Origin: Propionispira raffinosivorans DSM 20765
Lineage (GTDB): Bacteria > Bacillota > Negativicutes > Selenomonadales > Selenomonadaceae
Direction of reading: 5' to 3'
DNA: 64,000 nucleotides
NCBI RefSeq assembly: GCF_000381065.1
Contig: NZ_KB905854.1
Span: forward strand, 1 to 64,000
The position numbers were made by a program, and so were the translations under genes. The notes below the pieces were generated by a model. The model searched no databases, was not told the origin of the DNA, and saw only the letters and a list, made by a program, of their open reading frames with translations. Below are positions 26,522-36,902 of this stretch, in pieces (position 1 is the stretch's first letter; every line of letters starts with the position of its first letter).

Positions 26522-27673
26522 GTGGGGAATGTATTTTTAGTGCCAGCAAAAATAATATCCGGTGTAGATGTTATAAATGAACTTGGTATACATATTGCAG
26601 GAAAAGGCACAAAAGCACTGATTGTTACGGATAAATTTATGGTTCAATTTGGCAATGCTGCAAAAGTTACAGCAGTTTTAGATAGGGAACATATTGATTA
26701 TGTTATTTATGATGGAGCGAATAGTGAACCAACCGATACCATTGTTGCAGATGGTGTTGCGCTTTATAAAAAAGAGCAATGTGATTTTTTGATTGCCTTA
26801 GGCGGAGGCAGTCCCATTGATACGGCAAAAGCCATTGGCTTTATGGCGAATTCATCGGGGCATATCCGAGAATATCTCCATAAAACAATTGATGAAAAAG
26901 TTCCTTATCTTGTTGCAATACCAACTACGGCGGGAACTGGTTCAGAAGCGACTAAATTTACAATTATTGCCGATACAAAAAACAATGTTAAAATGCTTTT
27001 AGCAGGTCCTTCAATTTTGCCGGCTCTTGCCGTTATTGATCCTGTTTTTACGATGACTGCTCCACCAAAAGTAACATCGGCAACCGGGGTTGATGCTTTA
27101 ACACATGCGATAGAAGCCTATACCTCTCGCAAAGCACAGCCGCTTTCCGATATATTCGCGCTGTCAGCAATTAAAAAAATTCATAAAAATCTACCGATTT
27201 GCTTTCATGATGCGAAAAATGAAGCTTCAAGATTGCAGCTGTCATTAGGTGCGAATGAAGCTGGAATTGCTTTTAATAATGCTTCCGTCACATTGGTTCA
27301 CGGCATGAGTCGGCCAATTGGAGCACTTTTTCATATTGCACATGGTGTATCAAATGCGGTGTTATTGCCAGCTTGTCTCGAGTTTGCGATTGAAGACAAT
27401 ACGAAACGATTCGCGGAGATTGGCAGGCTCATGGAAGTTGCTGATCAAAAAACCGATGATAAAACTGCGGCCAAGGCCATGGTAAAAGAAGTCAGCCGCT
27501 TTTGTAAAGAAATAGAAATTCCAACAATGGCGGAATTGGGTGTGCGGAAAGAAGACTTTATGTCAAAGCTTGATAAAATGGCAGAAGATGCCTTAGACAG
27601 CGGCAGCCCACAAAATACGTTTCGGAGTCCAACAAAAGAACAAATTATTGAAATATACAAAAAATTGTTTTAA
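26522..27673 (+). CDS. Iron-containing alcohol dehydrogenase
   Basis: A group III metal-dependent alcohol dehydrogenase of about 383 residues, NAD(P)-dependent and cytoplasmic. It shows the nucleotide-binding GGGSPIDTAKAIG, AIPTTAGTGSEATKFTII, and the metal-binding GVDALTHAIEAYTS and NASVTLVHGMSRPIGALFHIAHG. I prefer the GTG at 26522 because GGGG lies eight bases upstream; a GTG nine bases earlier is also in frame. Relatives include 1,3-propanediol dehydrogenase and lactaldehyde reductase. As the first gene of an inositol operon lacking iolA, it may reduce malonate semialdehyde to 3-hydroxypropionate. That substrate is inference. Confidence 0.88.
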   Translation: MGNVFLVPAKIISGVDVINELGIHIAGKGTKALIVTDKFMVQFGNAAKVTAVLDREHIDYVIYDGANSEPTDTIVADGVALYKKEQCDFLIALGGGSPIDTAKAIGFMANSSGHIREYLHKTIDEKVPYLVAIPTTAGTGSEATKFTIIADTKNNVKMLLAGPSILPALAVIDPVFTMTAPPKVTSATGVDALTHAIEAYTSRKAQPLSDIFALSAIKKIHKNLPICFHDAKNEASRLQLSLGANEAGIAFNNASVTLVHGMSRPIGALFHIAHGVSNAVLLPACLEFAIEDNTKRFAEIGRLMEVADQKTDDKTAAKAMVKEVSRFCKEIEIPTMAELGVRKEDFMSKLDKMAEDALDSGSPQNTFRSPTKEQIIEIYKKLF

Positions 27674-27708
27674 TTTTAAGAATATATTACTTTAAAGGAG
27701 GACAAAAA

Positions 27709-28554
27709 ATGCCACTCGTAAAATTAAGCGAACTTTTAAATGATGTAACAGACAATACCTATGCAGTTGGCTCCTTTAATGTTTCGAATATGGAAATGGC
27801 AATGGGAGCGGTGCAGGCAGCAGAAGAACTAAATGCACCACTGATTTTGCAAATTGCGGAAGGTCGGCTTAAATATTCACCACTGGAAATTCTGGGACCG
27901 ATGATGGTGGCGGCAGCCAGACAGGCAAAAGTACCAACAGCGGTGCATCTTGATCATGGCTTTACACTGGAAACAATCCAATTAGCACTGGATGTTGGTT
28001 TTACTTCTGTAATGTTTGATGGTTCGAAATATTCCCTCAAGGAAAACATAGAAAAAACAAAAGCTGTAAAAGCATTGGCAAGTCGCTATGGTGCTGATGT
28101 TGAAGGTGAAATTGGTCGTGTTGGCGGAGCCGAAGGTGATTATAAAAGTGTGGATATACTTTTGACAAGTGTAGCGGAAGCGGTTCAGTTTGCGGAAGAG
28201 ACTGGTGTTGATGCTTTGGCCATTGCCATTGGGACAGCACATGGCAATTATAAAGAACAGCCAAAGCTTAACATTGAAAGATTGAAAGAAATTGCCGCAG
28301 TCGTCAAGTGCCCGCTCGTACTGCATGGTGGGACTGGACTTACGGATGCTGATTTCAAAAATTGTTTAGCAAACGGTATTAAAAAAATTAATATTGCTAC
28401 GGCATCCTATGATCATATTGCAAAACGGGTAAAACTTTTACTGAAAACGAAACCCGAAGCGAATTATTTTGATTTAAGTCATGAAACAGTGGCGGCTGCT
28501 TGTGAAAACATTGAGCATCATATGTTGATTTTTGGATTAAAAGACAAAGCTTGA
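27709..28554 (+). CDS. iolJ: 6-phospho-5-dehydro-2-deoxy-D-gluconate aldolase (class II FBA family)
   Basis: This is a zinc-dependent class II aldolase of 281 residues. Family features are YAVGSFNVSNMEMAMG, the zinc-binding VHLDHGF, GFTSVMFDGSKYSLKENIEKT, GADVEGEIGRVGG, AIAIGTAHGNYK and LVLHGGTGL. IolJ splits phosphorylated 2-deoxy-5-keto-gluconate (the IolC product) into dihydroxyacetone phosphate and malonate semialdehyde. The family also contains fructose- and tagatose-bisphosphate aldolases, and the IolJ assignment rests on its position between the alcohol dehydrogenase and iolC. It starts with AAGGAGG, and iolC follows 16 bases after the stop. Confidence 0.88.
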   Translation: MPLVKLSELLNDVTDNTYAVGSFNVSNMEMAMGAVQAAEELNAPLILQIAEGRLKYSPLEILGPMMVAAARQAKVPTAVHLDHGFTLETIQLALDVGFTSVMFDGSKYSLKENIEKTKAVKALASRYGADVEGEIGRVGGAEGDYKSVDILLTSVAEAVQFAEETGVDALAIAIGTAHGNYKEQPKLNIERLKEIAAVVKCPLVLHGGTGLTDADFKNCLANGIKKINIATASYDHIAKRVKLLLKTKPEANYFDLSHETVAAACENIEHHMLIFGLKDKA

Positions 28555-28570
28555 AGGAGGCAGATTAAAA

Positions 28571-29602
28571 ATGGCAGTGATAGAGTTTGATCAGACGAAA
28601 AGCAGGGATTTGGTTTTAATTGGCCGCGTAACGATTGACTTCAATCCGAATGAATTAAATCGTACGCTTGATAGAGTTGAAACGTTTTCGATGTATCTTG
28701 GCGGGTCACCGGGGAATATGGCCGTTGGTGTTAATAAATTAGGTAAAAATGTTGGATTTATCGGTTGCGTATCCAATGATCAATTTGGCACGTTTATCCT
28801 TAATTATTTTAAGGAACGCAAGATTGATATATCACAAATGGTCAGAGCACAGCATGGTGAAAATTTAGGGCTGACATTCACGGAAATATCGAGTCCAACG
28901 GATAGCCAAATATTGATGTATCGAAATGATGTGGCAGATCTGCAGATTTCACCGCAGGATGTCTCAGAAAAATATATTGCCGATAGTAAGATTTTACTGG
29001 TTTCAGGCACAGCTTTGGCGGCAAGTCCATCTCGCGAAGCTTGTCTTTTAGCTGTACAATATGCAAAAAAACATGGTGTTAAAGTCATTTTTGACATTGA
29101 CTATCGCGACTATACTTGGAAATCAAAAGAAGAGTTGGCAATTTATTATTCTTTGCTGGGGAAGATGAGTGATATTATAATTGGGTCCCGCGAGGAATTT
29201 AATTTAATGGAAAATATACCGGAAGAAAATGGAATTGCTGATCACGAATTGGCGGATGCTTATATTGCGCATGGCAATCAAATTGTTATCATCAAACACG
29301 GAAAAAAAGGATCAATTGCCTATAGTGCGGATAAAACAGCTTATAAAATTGATTCTTATAATATCAAATTGTTGAAATCTTTTGGTGGTGGCGACGCATA
29401 CGGTTCTGCTTTTGTCTATGGCTTACTTGAAGGCTGGTCGCTGCCCGAAGCATTGAAATATGCGACGGCACATGCTGCAATGGTTGTTGCCAGTCATAGT
29501 TGCTCTAATGCAATGCAGACGGCAGAGCAGATTCGAGATTTTATTGAAAAACATAAAGAGGAACAAGTCGTTACAAAATTAGATTGGAGTGAAAAAATAT
29601 GA
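28571..29602 (+). CDS. iolC: 5-dehydro-2-deoxygluconokinase
   Basis: IolC is a PfkB/ribokinase-family sugar kinase that phosphorylates 2-deoxy-5-keto-D-gluconate. At 343 residues it has the normal length. Signature features are the N-terminal LVLIGRVTIDFNPNELNRTL, the GGSPGNMAVGVNKLGKNVGF motif and the C-terminal anion-hole and catalytic-Asp motif SFGGGDAYGSAFVYGLLEG. The extended N-terminus DLVLIGRVTID is typical of IolC. The gene overlaps iolB by four bases (ATGA). It carries out the step before IolJ. Confidence 0.92.
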   Translation: MAVIEFDQTKSRDLVLIGRVTIDFNPNELNRTLDRVETFSMYLGGSPGNMAVGVNKLGKNVGFIGCVSNDQFGTFILNYFKERKIDISQMVRAQHGENLGLTFTEISSPTDSQILMYRNDVADLQISPQDVSEKYIADSKILLVSGTALAASPSREACLLAVQYAKKHGVKVIFDIDYRDYTWKSKEELAIYYSLLGKMSDIIIGSREEFNLMENIPEENGIADHELADAYIAHGNQIVIIKHGKKGSIAYSADKTAYKIDSYNIKLLKSFGGGDAYGSAFVYGLLEGWSLPEALKYATAHAAMVVASHSCSNAMQTAEQIRDFIEKHKEEQVVTKLDWSEKI

Positions 29603-30357
29603 AATTTGGGCGGTTAGACAAACTTCAGCATGGTTATAATGCAATGACAACTTGTGATAGCAAAATGTTAATGGATATTGGCTATCAGGTAATGGAACCA
29701 AAAGAAATTTTGAGCTTTATTGATACAACGAAAGAAACAGCTTTTGTTATTTTAACTGGACAGATCAGCATAACTTGGGATGAAAAAACTGAGACTATGG
29801 AACGCAGATCTTTGTTTGATGAAAATCCATATTGTTTGCATGTACCAGTCAATACACAAGTACAAATAAAAGCAGTATCAGCAGCAGAAATATTGATTCA
29901 AAAAACAGAAAATGAAAAATTGTTTCCAGCTAAATTTTATCGTCCTGCAGACGTGCAGTGCGATCAATTTGGTGCAGGAATGTGGAATGGTACGGCTGAA
30001 CGAACCGTTCGAACAATTTTTGATTATACCAATGCACCCTATTCAAATATGGTCAACGGCGAAGTTATCAACCGCCCAGGACGCTGGTCCGGCTATATTC
30101 CGCATACGCATCCGCAGCCTGAAGTATATACATATAAATTTGATAAACCGCAGGGATTTGGTTGTTCTCTTATCGGTGAGGAAGCATTTAAAATTTCACA
30201 TAATAGTTGGTCGGCGATTCCGGGGGGAGATAGTCATCCTCAGGTTACGGCACCTGGTTATGCAATGTGGTATAGCTGGATGATTCGCCATTTACCAGGA
30301 GATCCATGGAATAAAACAAGAACAGATGATCCGGATCATGTATGGTTATTGGAGTAA
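29599..30357 (+). CDS. iolB: 5-deoxy-glucuronate isomerase
   Basis: IolB is a cupin isomerase that turns 5-deoxy-glucuronate into 2-deoxy-5-keto-gluconate. The 252-residue product shows two cupin halves. The diagnostic stretches are FGAGMWNGTAERTVRTIFD, RPGRWSGYIPHTHPQPEVYT with the metal-binding His cluster, and DSHPQVTAPGYAMWYSW. The start codon overlaps the iolC stop, so the two are translationally coupled. It is somewhat shorter than the Bacillus protein (about 270 residues), mainly in the N-terminal half. Confidence 0.92.
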   Translation: MKFGRLDKLQHGYNAMTTCDSKMLMDIGYQVMEPKEILSFIDTTKETAFVILTGQISITWDEKTETMERRSLFDENPYCLHVPVNTQVQIKAVSAAEILIQKTENEKLFPAKFYRPADVQCDQFGAGMWNGTAERTVRTIFDYTNAPYSNMVNGEVINRPGRWSGYIPHTHPQPEVYTYKFDKPQGFGCSLIGEEAFKISHNSWSAIPGGDSHPQVTAPGYAMWYSWMIRHLPGDPWNKTRTDDPDHVWLLE

Positions 30358-30412
30358 GTTGTTAAAATTTTGTAATTTTAAGGTATGACAGATCACGAAA
30401 GGGTGGAATGAA

Positions 30413-32359
30413 ATGGCAAATACGATTAAACTCACAGTAGCGCAGGCTCTTGTTAAATTTTTAAATAATCAGTATATTGAATTTGATGGTAAACAAAATA
30501 GAATGTTCAAAGGTATTTTTACTATTTTTGGGCATGGTAATGTAATTGGGTTAGGACAGGCATTGGAGGAAGATCCAGGAGAACTGGTTGTACATCAGGG
30601 ACGCAATGAACAAGGCATGGCTCATGCGGCGATGGGGTTTGCCAAGCAAAAAATGCGTAAACAGATTTATGCTTGTACTTCATCGGTTGGACCTGGTGCG
30701 GCCAATATGGTGACAGCAGCAGCAACAGCAACTGCCAATTGTATTCCAGTGCTATTTTTACCAGGCGATGTCTATGCGACGCGTCAACCGGATCCAGTAT
30801 TGCAGCAGATGGAGCAACCGAGTAATTTGTCTATTAGCACAAATGACGCGTTTAAGGCTGTCAGCAAGTATTGGGACAGAATTACTCGCCCGGAAATTCT
30901 CATGTCGGCTTGTATCAATGCAATGCGTGTGCTTACGGACCCAGCCGATACGGGGGCGGTTACAATTGCGCTGCCGCAGGATGTAGAAGGTGAAGCCTAT
31001 GATTATCCGGAATATTTCTTCCAAAAGCGTGTTCATCGTATTGACCGTCGTCCGGCGACAAAAGCAATGGTTGCTGATGCGGTGGATATTATTACGCGCA
31101 AGAAAAAGCCGATTATTATTTTCGGCGGAGGGGTAAAATATTCAGAAGCTGTTGAAATGTACAAAGAATTTGCCGAAACCTATAATATTCCCATCGCTGA
31201 AACACAAGCTGGTCGTGGTGCAATTGTGTGGAATCATCCATTAAATCTTGGCGGCATTGGTGAAACAGGTGGTTTGGCTGCAAATATGATTGCTAAAGAA
31301 GCAGATTTAGTTATTGGTGTAGGCACACGTTATACGGATTTTACAACATCTTCGAAATGGTTGTTTCAAAATCCAGATGTGGAATTCCTTAATATCAATG
31401 TATCTGAATTCCATGCTGCTAAAATGGATGGAGTACAGATTATAGCCGATGCAAAAGCGGGTTTGGCGGCAATTGAGGAAATTCTTAGTACAACAGATTG
31501 GAAAACAGCGTATACAGATGAAATAAAGATAGCAAAAAGGAAATATGATACTGAGATAGATCGTGTTTATAACGTAGAATACACAGGTGTAGGCTTCATT
31601 CCTGAAATTGATGACAGCTTAGATCGCGAAAAAGTGTTTGCTGAATATCAAGCAATTACGGGGTCTTGTCTCACACAATCGCGTGCTTTAGGTGTATTAA
31701 ATGAATGTTTGAATGATACAGATATTATTGTAGGTTCTTCAGGCAGTCTGCCGGGAGATTTGCAGAGGGCGTGGCGCGTAAAAGGATCCAATACATATCA
31801 TGTGGAATATGGATTTTCCTGTATGGGTTATGAAGTTAATGCGGCACTTGGTGTAAAGCTGGCTGAACCAGATAAAGAAGTGTATTCTTTTCTAGGCGAT
31901 GGTTCATATATGATGCTTCATTCAGAATTACCAACCTCTATTCAAGAACGCAAAAAAATCAATGTTATATTATTTGATAATATGACGTTTGGCTGTATCA
32001 ATAATTTACAGATTGAACATGGACAAGGCAGCTTTGGTACAGAATTTAGATTTAGAAATCAAGCAACAGGTAAGCTTGATGGCGGGTTTGTGCCGATTGA
32101 TTTTGCGATGAATGCAGCATCTTATGGCTGCAAGACATATACTGTTAAAACGGTAGAAGAACTGAAAACTGCACTTATTGACTCGAAAAAGCAAACTGTA
32201 TCTACTTTAATTGATATTAAAGTATTACCGAAAACCATGGTGCATAAATATGGATCTTGGTGGCGTGTCGGCGTTGCGGAAGTTTCAAAAAGTCAAAAAG
32301 TACACGATGTTTATGAAAATGTAATTTTACCTCATTTGGCTGAAGCTAGGAAATACTAA
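30413..32359 (+). CDS. iolD: 3D-(3,5/4)-trihydroxycyclohexane-1,2-dione hydrolase
   Basis: IolD is the thiamine-diphosphate enzyme that opens the inositol-derived ring. At 648 residues it is full length. The N-terminal Pyr domain has [19 protein letters not shown] with the catalytic Glu, and [20 protein letters not shown]. The central domain spans about 210-370. The C-terminal PP domain has [15 protein letters not shown] with the GDG..N-type cofactor motif running on to [11 protein letters not shown]. The tail [14 protein letters not shown] is also typical. It follows iolB after about 55 bases, with AAAGGGTGG as ribosome site, and ends the first transcription block. Confidence 0.95.
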   Translation: MANTIKLTVAQALVKFLNNQYIEFDGKQNRMFKGIFTIFGHGNVIGLGQALEEDPGELVVHQGRNEQGMAHAAMGFAKQKMRKQIYACTSSVGPGAANMVTAAATATANCIPVLFLPGDVYATRQPDPVLQQMEQPSNLSISTNDAFKAVSKYWDRITRPEILMSACINAMRVLTDPADTGAVTIALPQDVEGEAYDYPEYFFQKRVHRIDRRPATKAMVADAVDIITRKKKPIIIFGGGVKYSEAVEMYKEFAETYNIPIAETQAGRGAIVWNHPLNLGGIGETGGLAANMIAKEADLVIGVGTRYTDFTTSSKWLFQNPDVEFLNINVSEFHAAKMDGVQIIADAKAGLAAIEEILSTTDWKTAYTDEIKIAKRKYDTEIDRVYNVEYTGVGFIPEIDDSLDREKVFAEYQAITGSCLTQSRALGVLNECLNDTDIIVGSSGSLPGDLQRAWRVKGSNTYHVEYGFSCMGYEVNAALGVKLAEPDKEVYSFLGDGSYMMLHSELPTSIQERKKINVILFDNMTFGCINNLQIEHGQGSFGTEFRFRNQATGKLDGGFVPIDFAMNAASYGCKTYTVKTVEELKTALIDSKKQTVSTLIDIKVLPKTMVHKYGSWWRVGVAEVSKSQKVHDVYENVILPHLAEARKY

Positions 32360-32375
32360 AAGGTTCTTTTGATAT

Positions 32376-32443
32376 ACGAAATCCGCATAAAATATTTATT
32401 ACTGACATATATTATAAAAATGGCATTGCGGGTTTCGTTTTAT
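32376..32443 (+). terminator. Long-loop terminator after iolD
   Basis: ACGAAATCCGCA and TGCGGGTTTCGT pair (one G-T) around a loop of about 40 AT-rich bases, followed by TTTAT. The roughly 190 bases from here to iolT are AT-rich and must hold the iolT promoter, but no clear boxes stand out. Confidence 0.6.
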
Positions 32444-32637
32444 CTTTAGATAGGTGACCCAGGATTATCCAGTAGAATAGACTGAATAGTTTTAATTTTG
32501 AGTTATGAATTTGTAAGAACCGTAATGAAAATTTCTTAATCTTTTAATTTCTTAAAATATAATACTGCTTCAGGATATTCTCGCAAATTACTATTTTATA
32601 AAGTCTATTAAAGACTAAATGATGAGGGGGAAATAGT

Positions 32638-34062
32638 ATGGGACAACAGAAAACACCTAAGCAATTTTTAAGAACAGTCACAATTATATCTACATTTGGA
32701 GGTTTGCTTTTTGGGTATGATACGGGTGTGGTCAATGGTGCATTGCCGTACATGGCACTTCCCGATCAATTAAATCTTACACCATTTACAGAAGGACTTG
32801 TCGCGAGTGGGCTTCTATTTGGAGCGGCAATTGGTTCATTTTTGGGTGGACGCATTTCCGATGCAAAGGGTCGCAGAAAAATGCTTTTAATGCTTGCCGT
32901 TATTTTCTTTTTTGCAACAATTGGCTGCACATTATCACCAACCGTTGAAGTTATGGTATGCTTTAGATTTTTGCTGGGGTTAGCAGTTGGGGGTGCATCT
33001 GTAACGGTGCCAGCATATTTAGCTGAAATGTCACCAGCGGAAAATCGTGGACGAATGGTCACGCAAAATGAACTGATGATTGTAAGTGGTCAGTTATGTG
33101 CTTTTGTTTTTAATGCAATCATTGGTGTAAGTTTTGGTGAAAGCGCACATGTTTGGCGTTACATGTTAGTAATTGCCTCGCTTCCAGCGGTTGTGCTCTG
33201 GTTTGGAATGCTGGCGATGCCAGAAAGCCCAAGATGGCTTGTGATGAATGGTAAAATTGGTGAAGCTCTTAAAGTTTTGAAACAGGCCAGAGATGAAGGT
33301 CGCGCGATTGCTGAGTTAAATGAAATTCAGGATAATCTGGCACAAGAAACAAGTATTGAAAAAGCAACACTAAAAGATCTTACAACGCCTTGGGTGAGGC
33401 GAATTGTCTTTATCGCTATGGGGATTGCAATTTGCCAGCAGATATCGGGCGTAAATTCAATTATGTATTACGGAACGCAGATTTTGCAAAAAGCGGGATT
33501 TAGTACAGAAGCAGCACTGATTGGTAACATTGCGAATGGTGTAATTTCGGTGTCGGCTACATTTTTTGGCATTTGGATGATGGGCCGTCATGGGCGCCGA
33601 CCACTCTTAATGACAGGTCAGATTGGTACGATTTGTGCACTGTTTTTAATTGGAACATTTTCCAATGTATTAGAAGGAACTACCATATTGCCATATGTTG
33701 TACTTTCATTGACTGTAACTTTCTTATTTTTTCAACAAGGTTTTTTGTCACCAATTACCTGGTTGATGCTTTCCGAAGTTTTTCCGATGAGACTTCGTGG
33801 GATGGGCATGGGCTTAACGGTTTTATGTTTATGGATCACAAATTTCTTCGTTGGTTTAAGTTTTCCTGTATTAATGGATGCATTTGGACTATCGCATACA
33901 TTTTTTGCGTTTGTAGGAATTGGTCTTTTTGGGTTACTATTTGCGTATAAATTTGTTCCAGAAACGAGAGGCCGCTCCTTAGAACAGATCGAACAAGATT
34001 TTAGAAATCATGGCAAAAAAAAAGCAGAAACACTGACTAAAGCGAGTACTTCTGCAGAATGA
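32638..34062 (+). CDS. iolT: Sugar porter, probable myo-inositol transporter
   Basis: A major facilitator of the sugar porter subfamily with 474 residues and 12 predicted membrane helices. Motifs are GGLLFGYDTGVVNGAL in helix 1, GGRISDAKGRRKML in the 2-3 loop, PESPRWLVMNG in the central loop, and PETRGRSLEQIEQDF after helix 12. These are shared by IolT of Bacillus and by other proton-coupled hexose/polyol transporters. Position between iolD and iolE makes myo-inositol the likely substrate. GAGGGGG precedes the ATG. A structured intergenic region of about 330 bases follows before iolE. Confidence 0.9.
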   Translation: MGQQKTPKQFLRTVTIISTFGGLLFGYDTGVVNGALPYMALPDQLNLTPFTEGLVASGLLFGAAIGSFLGGRISDAKGRRKMLLMLAVIFFFATIGCTLSPTVEVMVCFRFLLGLAVGGASVTVPAYLAEMSPAENRGRMVTQNELMIVSGQLCAFVFNAIIGVSFGESAHVWRYMLVIASLPAVVLWFGMLAMPESPRWLVMNGKIGEALKVLKQARDEGRAIAELNEIQDNLAQETSIEKATLKDLTTPWVRRIVFIAMGIAICQQISGVNSIMYYGTQILQKAGFSTEAALIGNIANGVISVSATFFGIWMMGRHGRRPLLMTGQIGTICALFLIGTFSNVLEGTTILPYVVLSLTVTFLFFQQGFLSPITWLMLSEVFPMRLRGMGMGLTVLCLWITNFFVGLSFPVLMDAFGLSHTFFAFVGIGLFGLLFAYKFVPETRGRSLEQIEQDFRNHGKKKAETLTKASTSAE

Positions 34063-34100
34063 TAAGAGGTGCAGGATGATAATTACATATAAAAAAGAAC

Positions 34101-34210
34101 GCTATGGTTCAGTCCCGCTAAGACCTGAGAACCAGCACTGCAAAGCAGGCCTCGCATAAATTGCGAATAACGTCCTAAGTGTTACATCCTAATACTAGAG
34201 TTATTTTTTT
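34101..34210 (+). ncRNA. Multi-hairpin leader with terminator in the iolT-iolE spacer
   Basis: Four stems occur in sequence: TGGTTC (34105) with GAACCA (34129), CTGC-AAA-GCAG (34138-34148), TCGCA-TAAAT-TGCGA (34152-34166), and a terminator-like stem AATAAC...AGTGTTA-CATCC-TAATACT...GTTATT (34166-34205) with seven T. The order, compact stems then a terminator before a pathway gene, is the layout of a riboswitch, attenuator or small RNA. I match it to no known class. It could also be a processed terminator region of iolT. Confidence 0.45.
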
Positions 34211-34245
34211 AACTTGTCAATGTCTGATCGAGTTTCTCTGTGTTG

Positions 34246-34287
34246 TTTAACAGCAGGTTATCTAATTAATGATAGACTGCTGTTAAA
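34246..34287 (+). terminator. Strong hairpin upstream of iolE
   Basis: TTTAACAGCAG and CTGCTGTTAAA pair perfectly, with further pairing of TATC and GATA inside the loop. A T-rich but interrupted tail follows. It is the second strong hairpin in this spacer and may act as a processing or termination site. Confidence 0.6.
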
Positions 34288-34393
34288 ATTAAATTACAAT
34301 TAAGCTAAGCGAAATTTTTCGGGGAATAGGATGATCAAATGACAAAAAAATTATAAATATACAGATTAGTAGAATGAATTGGAGGAAAATGAA

Positions 34394-35281
34394 ATGGCAG
34401 ATATAACATTGGGTATTGCACCGATTGCTTGGACAAACGATGATATGCCCGATCTTGGAAAAGAAAATACATTTGAACAATGTGTCAGCGAAATGGCCCT
34501 GGCTGGCTTTACAGGGTGCGAAGTTGGTGGTAAATATCCACGAGATACAGAGGTTTTACAAAAAGCACTAAAACTTCGCAATATGTCAATTGCCAGCGCT
34601 TGGTTTAGTTCATTTTTAACAACGAAACCATTACAAGAAACAGTAACGGCTTTTATTGAACATCGGGATTTTCTCTTTGCCATGGGCGCAAAGGTTATTG
34701 TTGTTGCTGAACAAGGGCATAGTGTTCAGGGAATGCTCAATACACCCGTATTTGCGGGGAAACCATATTTTACAGATATGGAATGGGACAAACTTGTCCA
34801 AGGACTTAATAAACTAGGTGAACTGGCAAAAGAAAAGGGCATGAAAGTCGTGTATCATCATCATATGGGGACTGGTGTCCAAACTGAAAGTGAAATTGAT
34901 AAACTGATGGAAATGACAGATCCAGCATTGGTATATCTTTTATTTGATACGGGTCATTTAGTCTGTTCAGGTGAAGATTATCTGGGCATTCTCCAAAAAT
35001 ACTTACCGCGTATCCAGCATATCCATTTAAAGGATATTCGTAAGAATATAGTTAAACAGGTTAAGGAAAAAAATATGAGTTTCCTTGATGGCGTTCGAGC
35101 TGGTATGTTTACGGTTCCTGGCGATGGAGATGTTGATTTTGCGCCAGTATTTGACCTTGTTAATAAAAGTCAGTATCAGGGTTGGTATATTGTCGAAGCA
35201 GAACAAGATCCAGCTAAGGCAAATCCTCTGGAATATGCACAAATAGCAAGAAAATATATCAGAGAACAGGCAAAATTGTAA
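34394..35281 (+). CDS. iolE: Inosose dehydratase
   Basis: IolE dehydrates 2-keto-myo-inositol to the dione opened by IolD. It is a TIM-barrel protein of the xylose-isomerase-like superfamily. The ATG at 34394 follows GGAGGAAAATGAA and gives [20 protein letters not shown]. The product is 295 residues. Family features are [55 protein letters not shown] and [13 protein letters not shown], with metal-binding Glu, Asp and His in these stretches. A TGATCAAATGA at 34332 fits 10 of 11 positions of the IolR 11-mer, but as a single site it is weak evidence. Confidence 0.93.
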   Translation: MADITLGIAPIAWTNDDMPDLGKENTFEQCVSEMALAGFTGCEVGGKYPRDTEVLQKALKLRNMSIASAWFSSFLTTKPLQETVTAFIEHRDFLFAMGAKVIVVAEQGHSVQGMLNTPVFAGKPYFTDMEWDKLVQGLNKLGELAKEKGMKVVYHHHMGTGVQTESEIDKLMEMTDPALVYLLFDTGHLVCSGEDYLGILQKYLPRIQHIHLKDIRKNIVKQVKEKNMSFLDGVRAGMFTVPGDGDVDFAPVFDLVNKSQYQGWYIVEAEQDPAKANPLEYAQIARKYIREQAKL

Positions 35282-35337
35282 TATTCAGCAATACAATTTT
35301 TTATGTTAAATTTATAGGTTAGGCTGGTAGGGGTGCT

Positions 35338-36858
35338 GTGAAAATAAATATACCTATTTTAGATGAATTTCTAAAATTGAGGTTGGCTTATTGGCCATAT
35401 TTATTTCGCAGCAGCTCATTTTTTATAGATGGGGTGATTTTCGTGGGACTTACAATGATTGTAATCAGTTTACTGTTGCTTATGTTTTTTGCGTATCGAG
35501 GTTATTCTATTATTTTTATTGCCCCATTGTTTGCTATTGTAGCTGCGATCGGCAGCGGGCATGCAGCTATGCCGATTTATAGTGAGATTTATATGACTAA
35601 GGCCGCAGAATATATTAAAACGTATTATCCGGTTTTTTTATTGGGAGCAGTTTTTGCTAAAATCATGGAAGAAGGTGGGTTGGCCGCAGCTGTAGCCGAA
35701 AAAATTGTATCCACATTGGGAAAAGAAAAAGCGATTCTGGCTATACTTTTGGGGTGTGGTGTTCTAACATACGGTGGATTAAGTGTATTTGTTGTTGCTT
35801 TTGTAATGTATCCGTTTTCAGCAATTTTATTTAAAGAAGCAGATATTCCGAAACGTTTGTTGCCGGCATTGCTTTGGATGGGGATTTTTACATATAGCAT
35901 GGTAGCCATCCCAGGAACACCGCAAATTCAAAATATTATTCCAACTTCTTTTTTTGGAACGACGACTTGGGCCGGTATAGGGTTGGGGCTTATTGGTGCA
36001 GTTCTTTATTTTTTGATTGCCTGGGGCTGGATTCGTCATCGCCATATAAAATTAAAAGCCCGTGGTGAAGGCTATGGTAAACATGTATTAAATGAGCCAG
36101 AGGTAGCAAAAGAAGCTTTACCAGATTGGCGATTGTCAGCATTGCCGCTTCTGTTAGTTATTGTTTTAAATTTATTGATAAGTAATCCATTCCATTGGGC
36201 GTGGGCCTATCATTGGGATAGCAGCAGTTTGGATTCCTTTTTACCATTAAATTTGTCTTTATTGGCATCCAGTGTTGATAAAGTACAGGCAATCTGGTCG
36301 ATTAATGCAGCACTTGTAATCAGCAGTATAGCAGCTGCTGTGATTGGCAAAAAACGCTTACAAGGAAAAGGTGGTGTGGTACATCCCATTAATAGTGGTG
36401 CGATTGGGTCAACCAGTGCAATTTTAAATGTTGCTTCTGGGTATGCTTTTGGTTGTGTTATTGCGGCCTTACCGGCATTTCAGGTCATTCGAGAAATGCT
36501 GTTAGGTATAACTTTTGGCGGCGGACCGCTTTTGTCAGTGATTTTTACGACCAATATTATGACGGCAGTGACTGGATCTTCTTCAGGAGGGATGACGATT
36601 GCTCTTGGAATGCTGGGACAGCAATGGCTTGATTGGGCACAGCAAATTGGCATGTCACCAGAAGTTTTACACCGTATAATCTGTATGGCTTCGGAGTGTA
36701 TAGATACAGTACCTCAAGCTGGGGCATTGGTGACCCTTATGGCAGTTTGTGGGCTTACGCACAAAGAATCTTATTATGATGTTATAATTTTAACAGGGCT
36801 AAAGACCGCGGTAGTATTTATCTGCTTAGCAATTTATACATTAACTGGACTGGTCTGA
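35338..36858 (+). CDS. GntP-family/anion permease
   Basis: The 506-residue integral membrane protein has about 12 hydrophobic segments and the GntP-like features FAYRGYSIIFIAPLFAIVAA, LGAVFAKIMEEGGLAAAVA, VAIPGTPQIQNIIPT and VTGSSSGGMTIALGML. GntP and related families carry gluconate and other organic acids with protons. The GTG at 35338 gives an N-terminal extension of about 35 residues before the first typical helix; an ATG at 35455 is an alternative. Position after iolE suggests it exports or imports an acid linked to inositol breakdown, such as 3-hydroxypropionate or a sugar acid. The substrate is not evident from the sequence. Confidence 0.75.
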   Translation: MKINIPILDEFLKLRLAYWPYLFRSSSFFIDGVIFVGLTMIVISLLLLMFFAYRGYSIIFIAPLFAIVAAIGSGHAAMPIYSEIYMTKAAEYIKTYYPVFLLGAVFAKIMEEGGLAAAVAEKIVSTLGKEKAILAILLGCGVLTYGGLSVFVVAFVMYPFSAILFKEADIPKRLLPALLWMGIFTYSMVAIPGTPQIQNIIPTSFFGTTTWAGIGLGLIGAVLYFLIAWGWIRHRHIKLKARGEGYGKHVLNEPEVAKEALPDWRLSALPLLLVIVLNLLISNPFHWAWAYHWDSSSLDSFLPLNLSLLASSVDKVQAIWSINAALVISSIAAAVIGKKRLQGKGGVVHPINSGAIGSTSAILNVASGYAFGCVIAALPAFQVIREMLLGITFGGGPLLSVIFTTNIMTAVTGSSSGGMTIALGMLGQQWLDWAQQIGMSPEVLHRIICMASECIDTVPQAGALVTLMAVCGLTHKESYYDVIILTGLKTAVVFICLAIYTLTGLV

Positions 36859-36902
36859 GTGATATCGAGGGATAGGGATAAGATCATTAAGAAGGAATTC
36901 AT

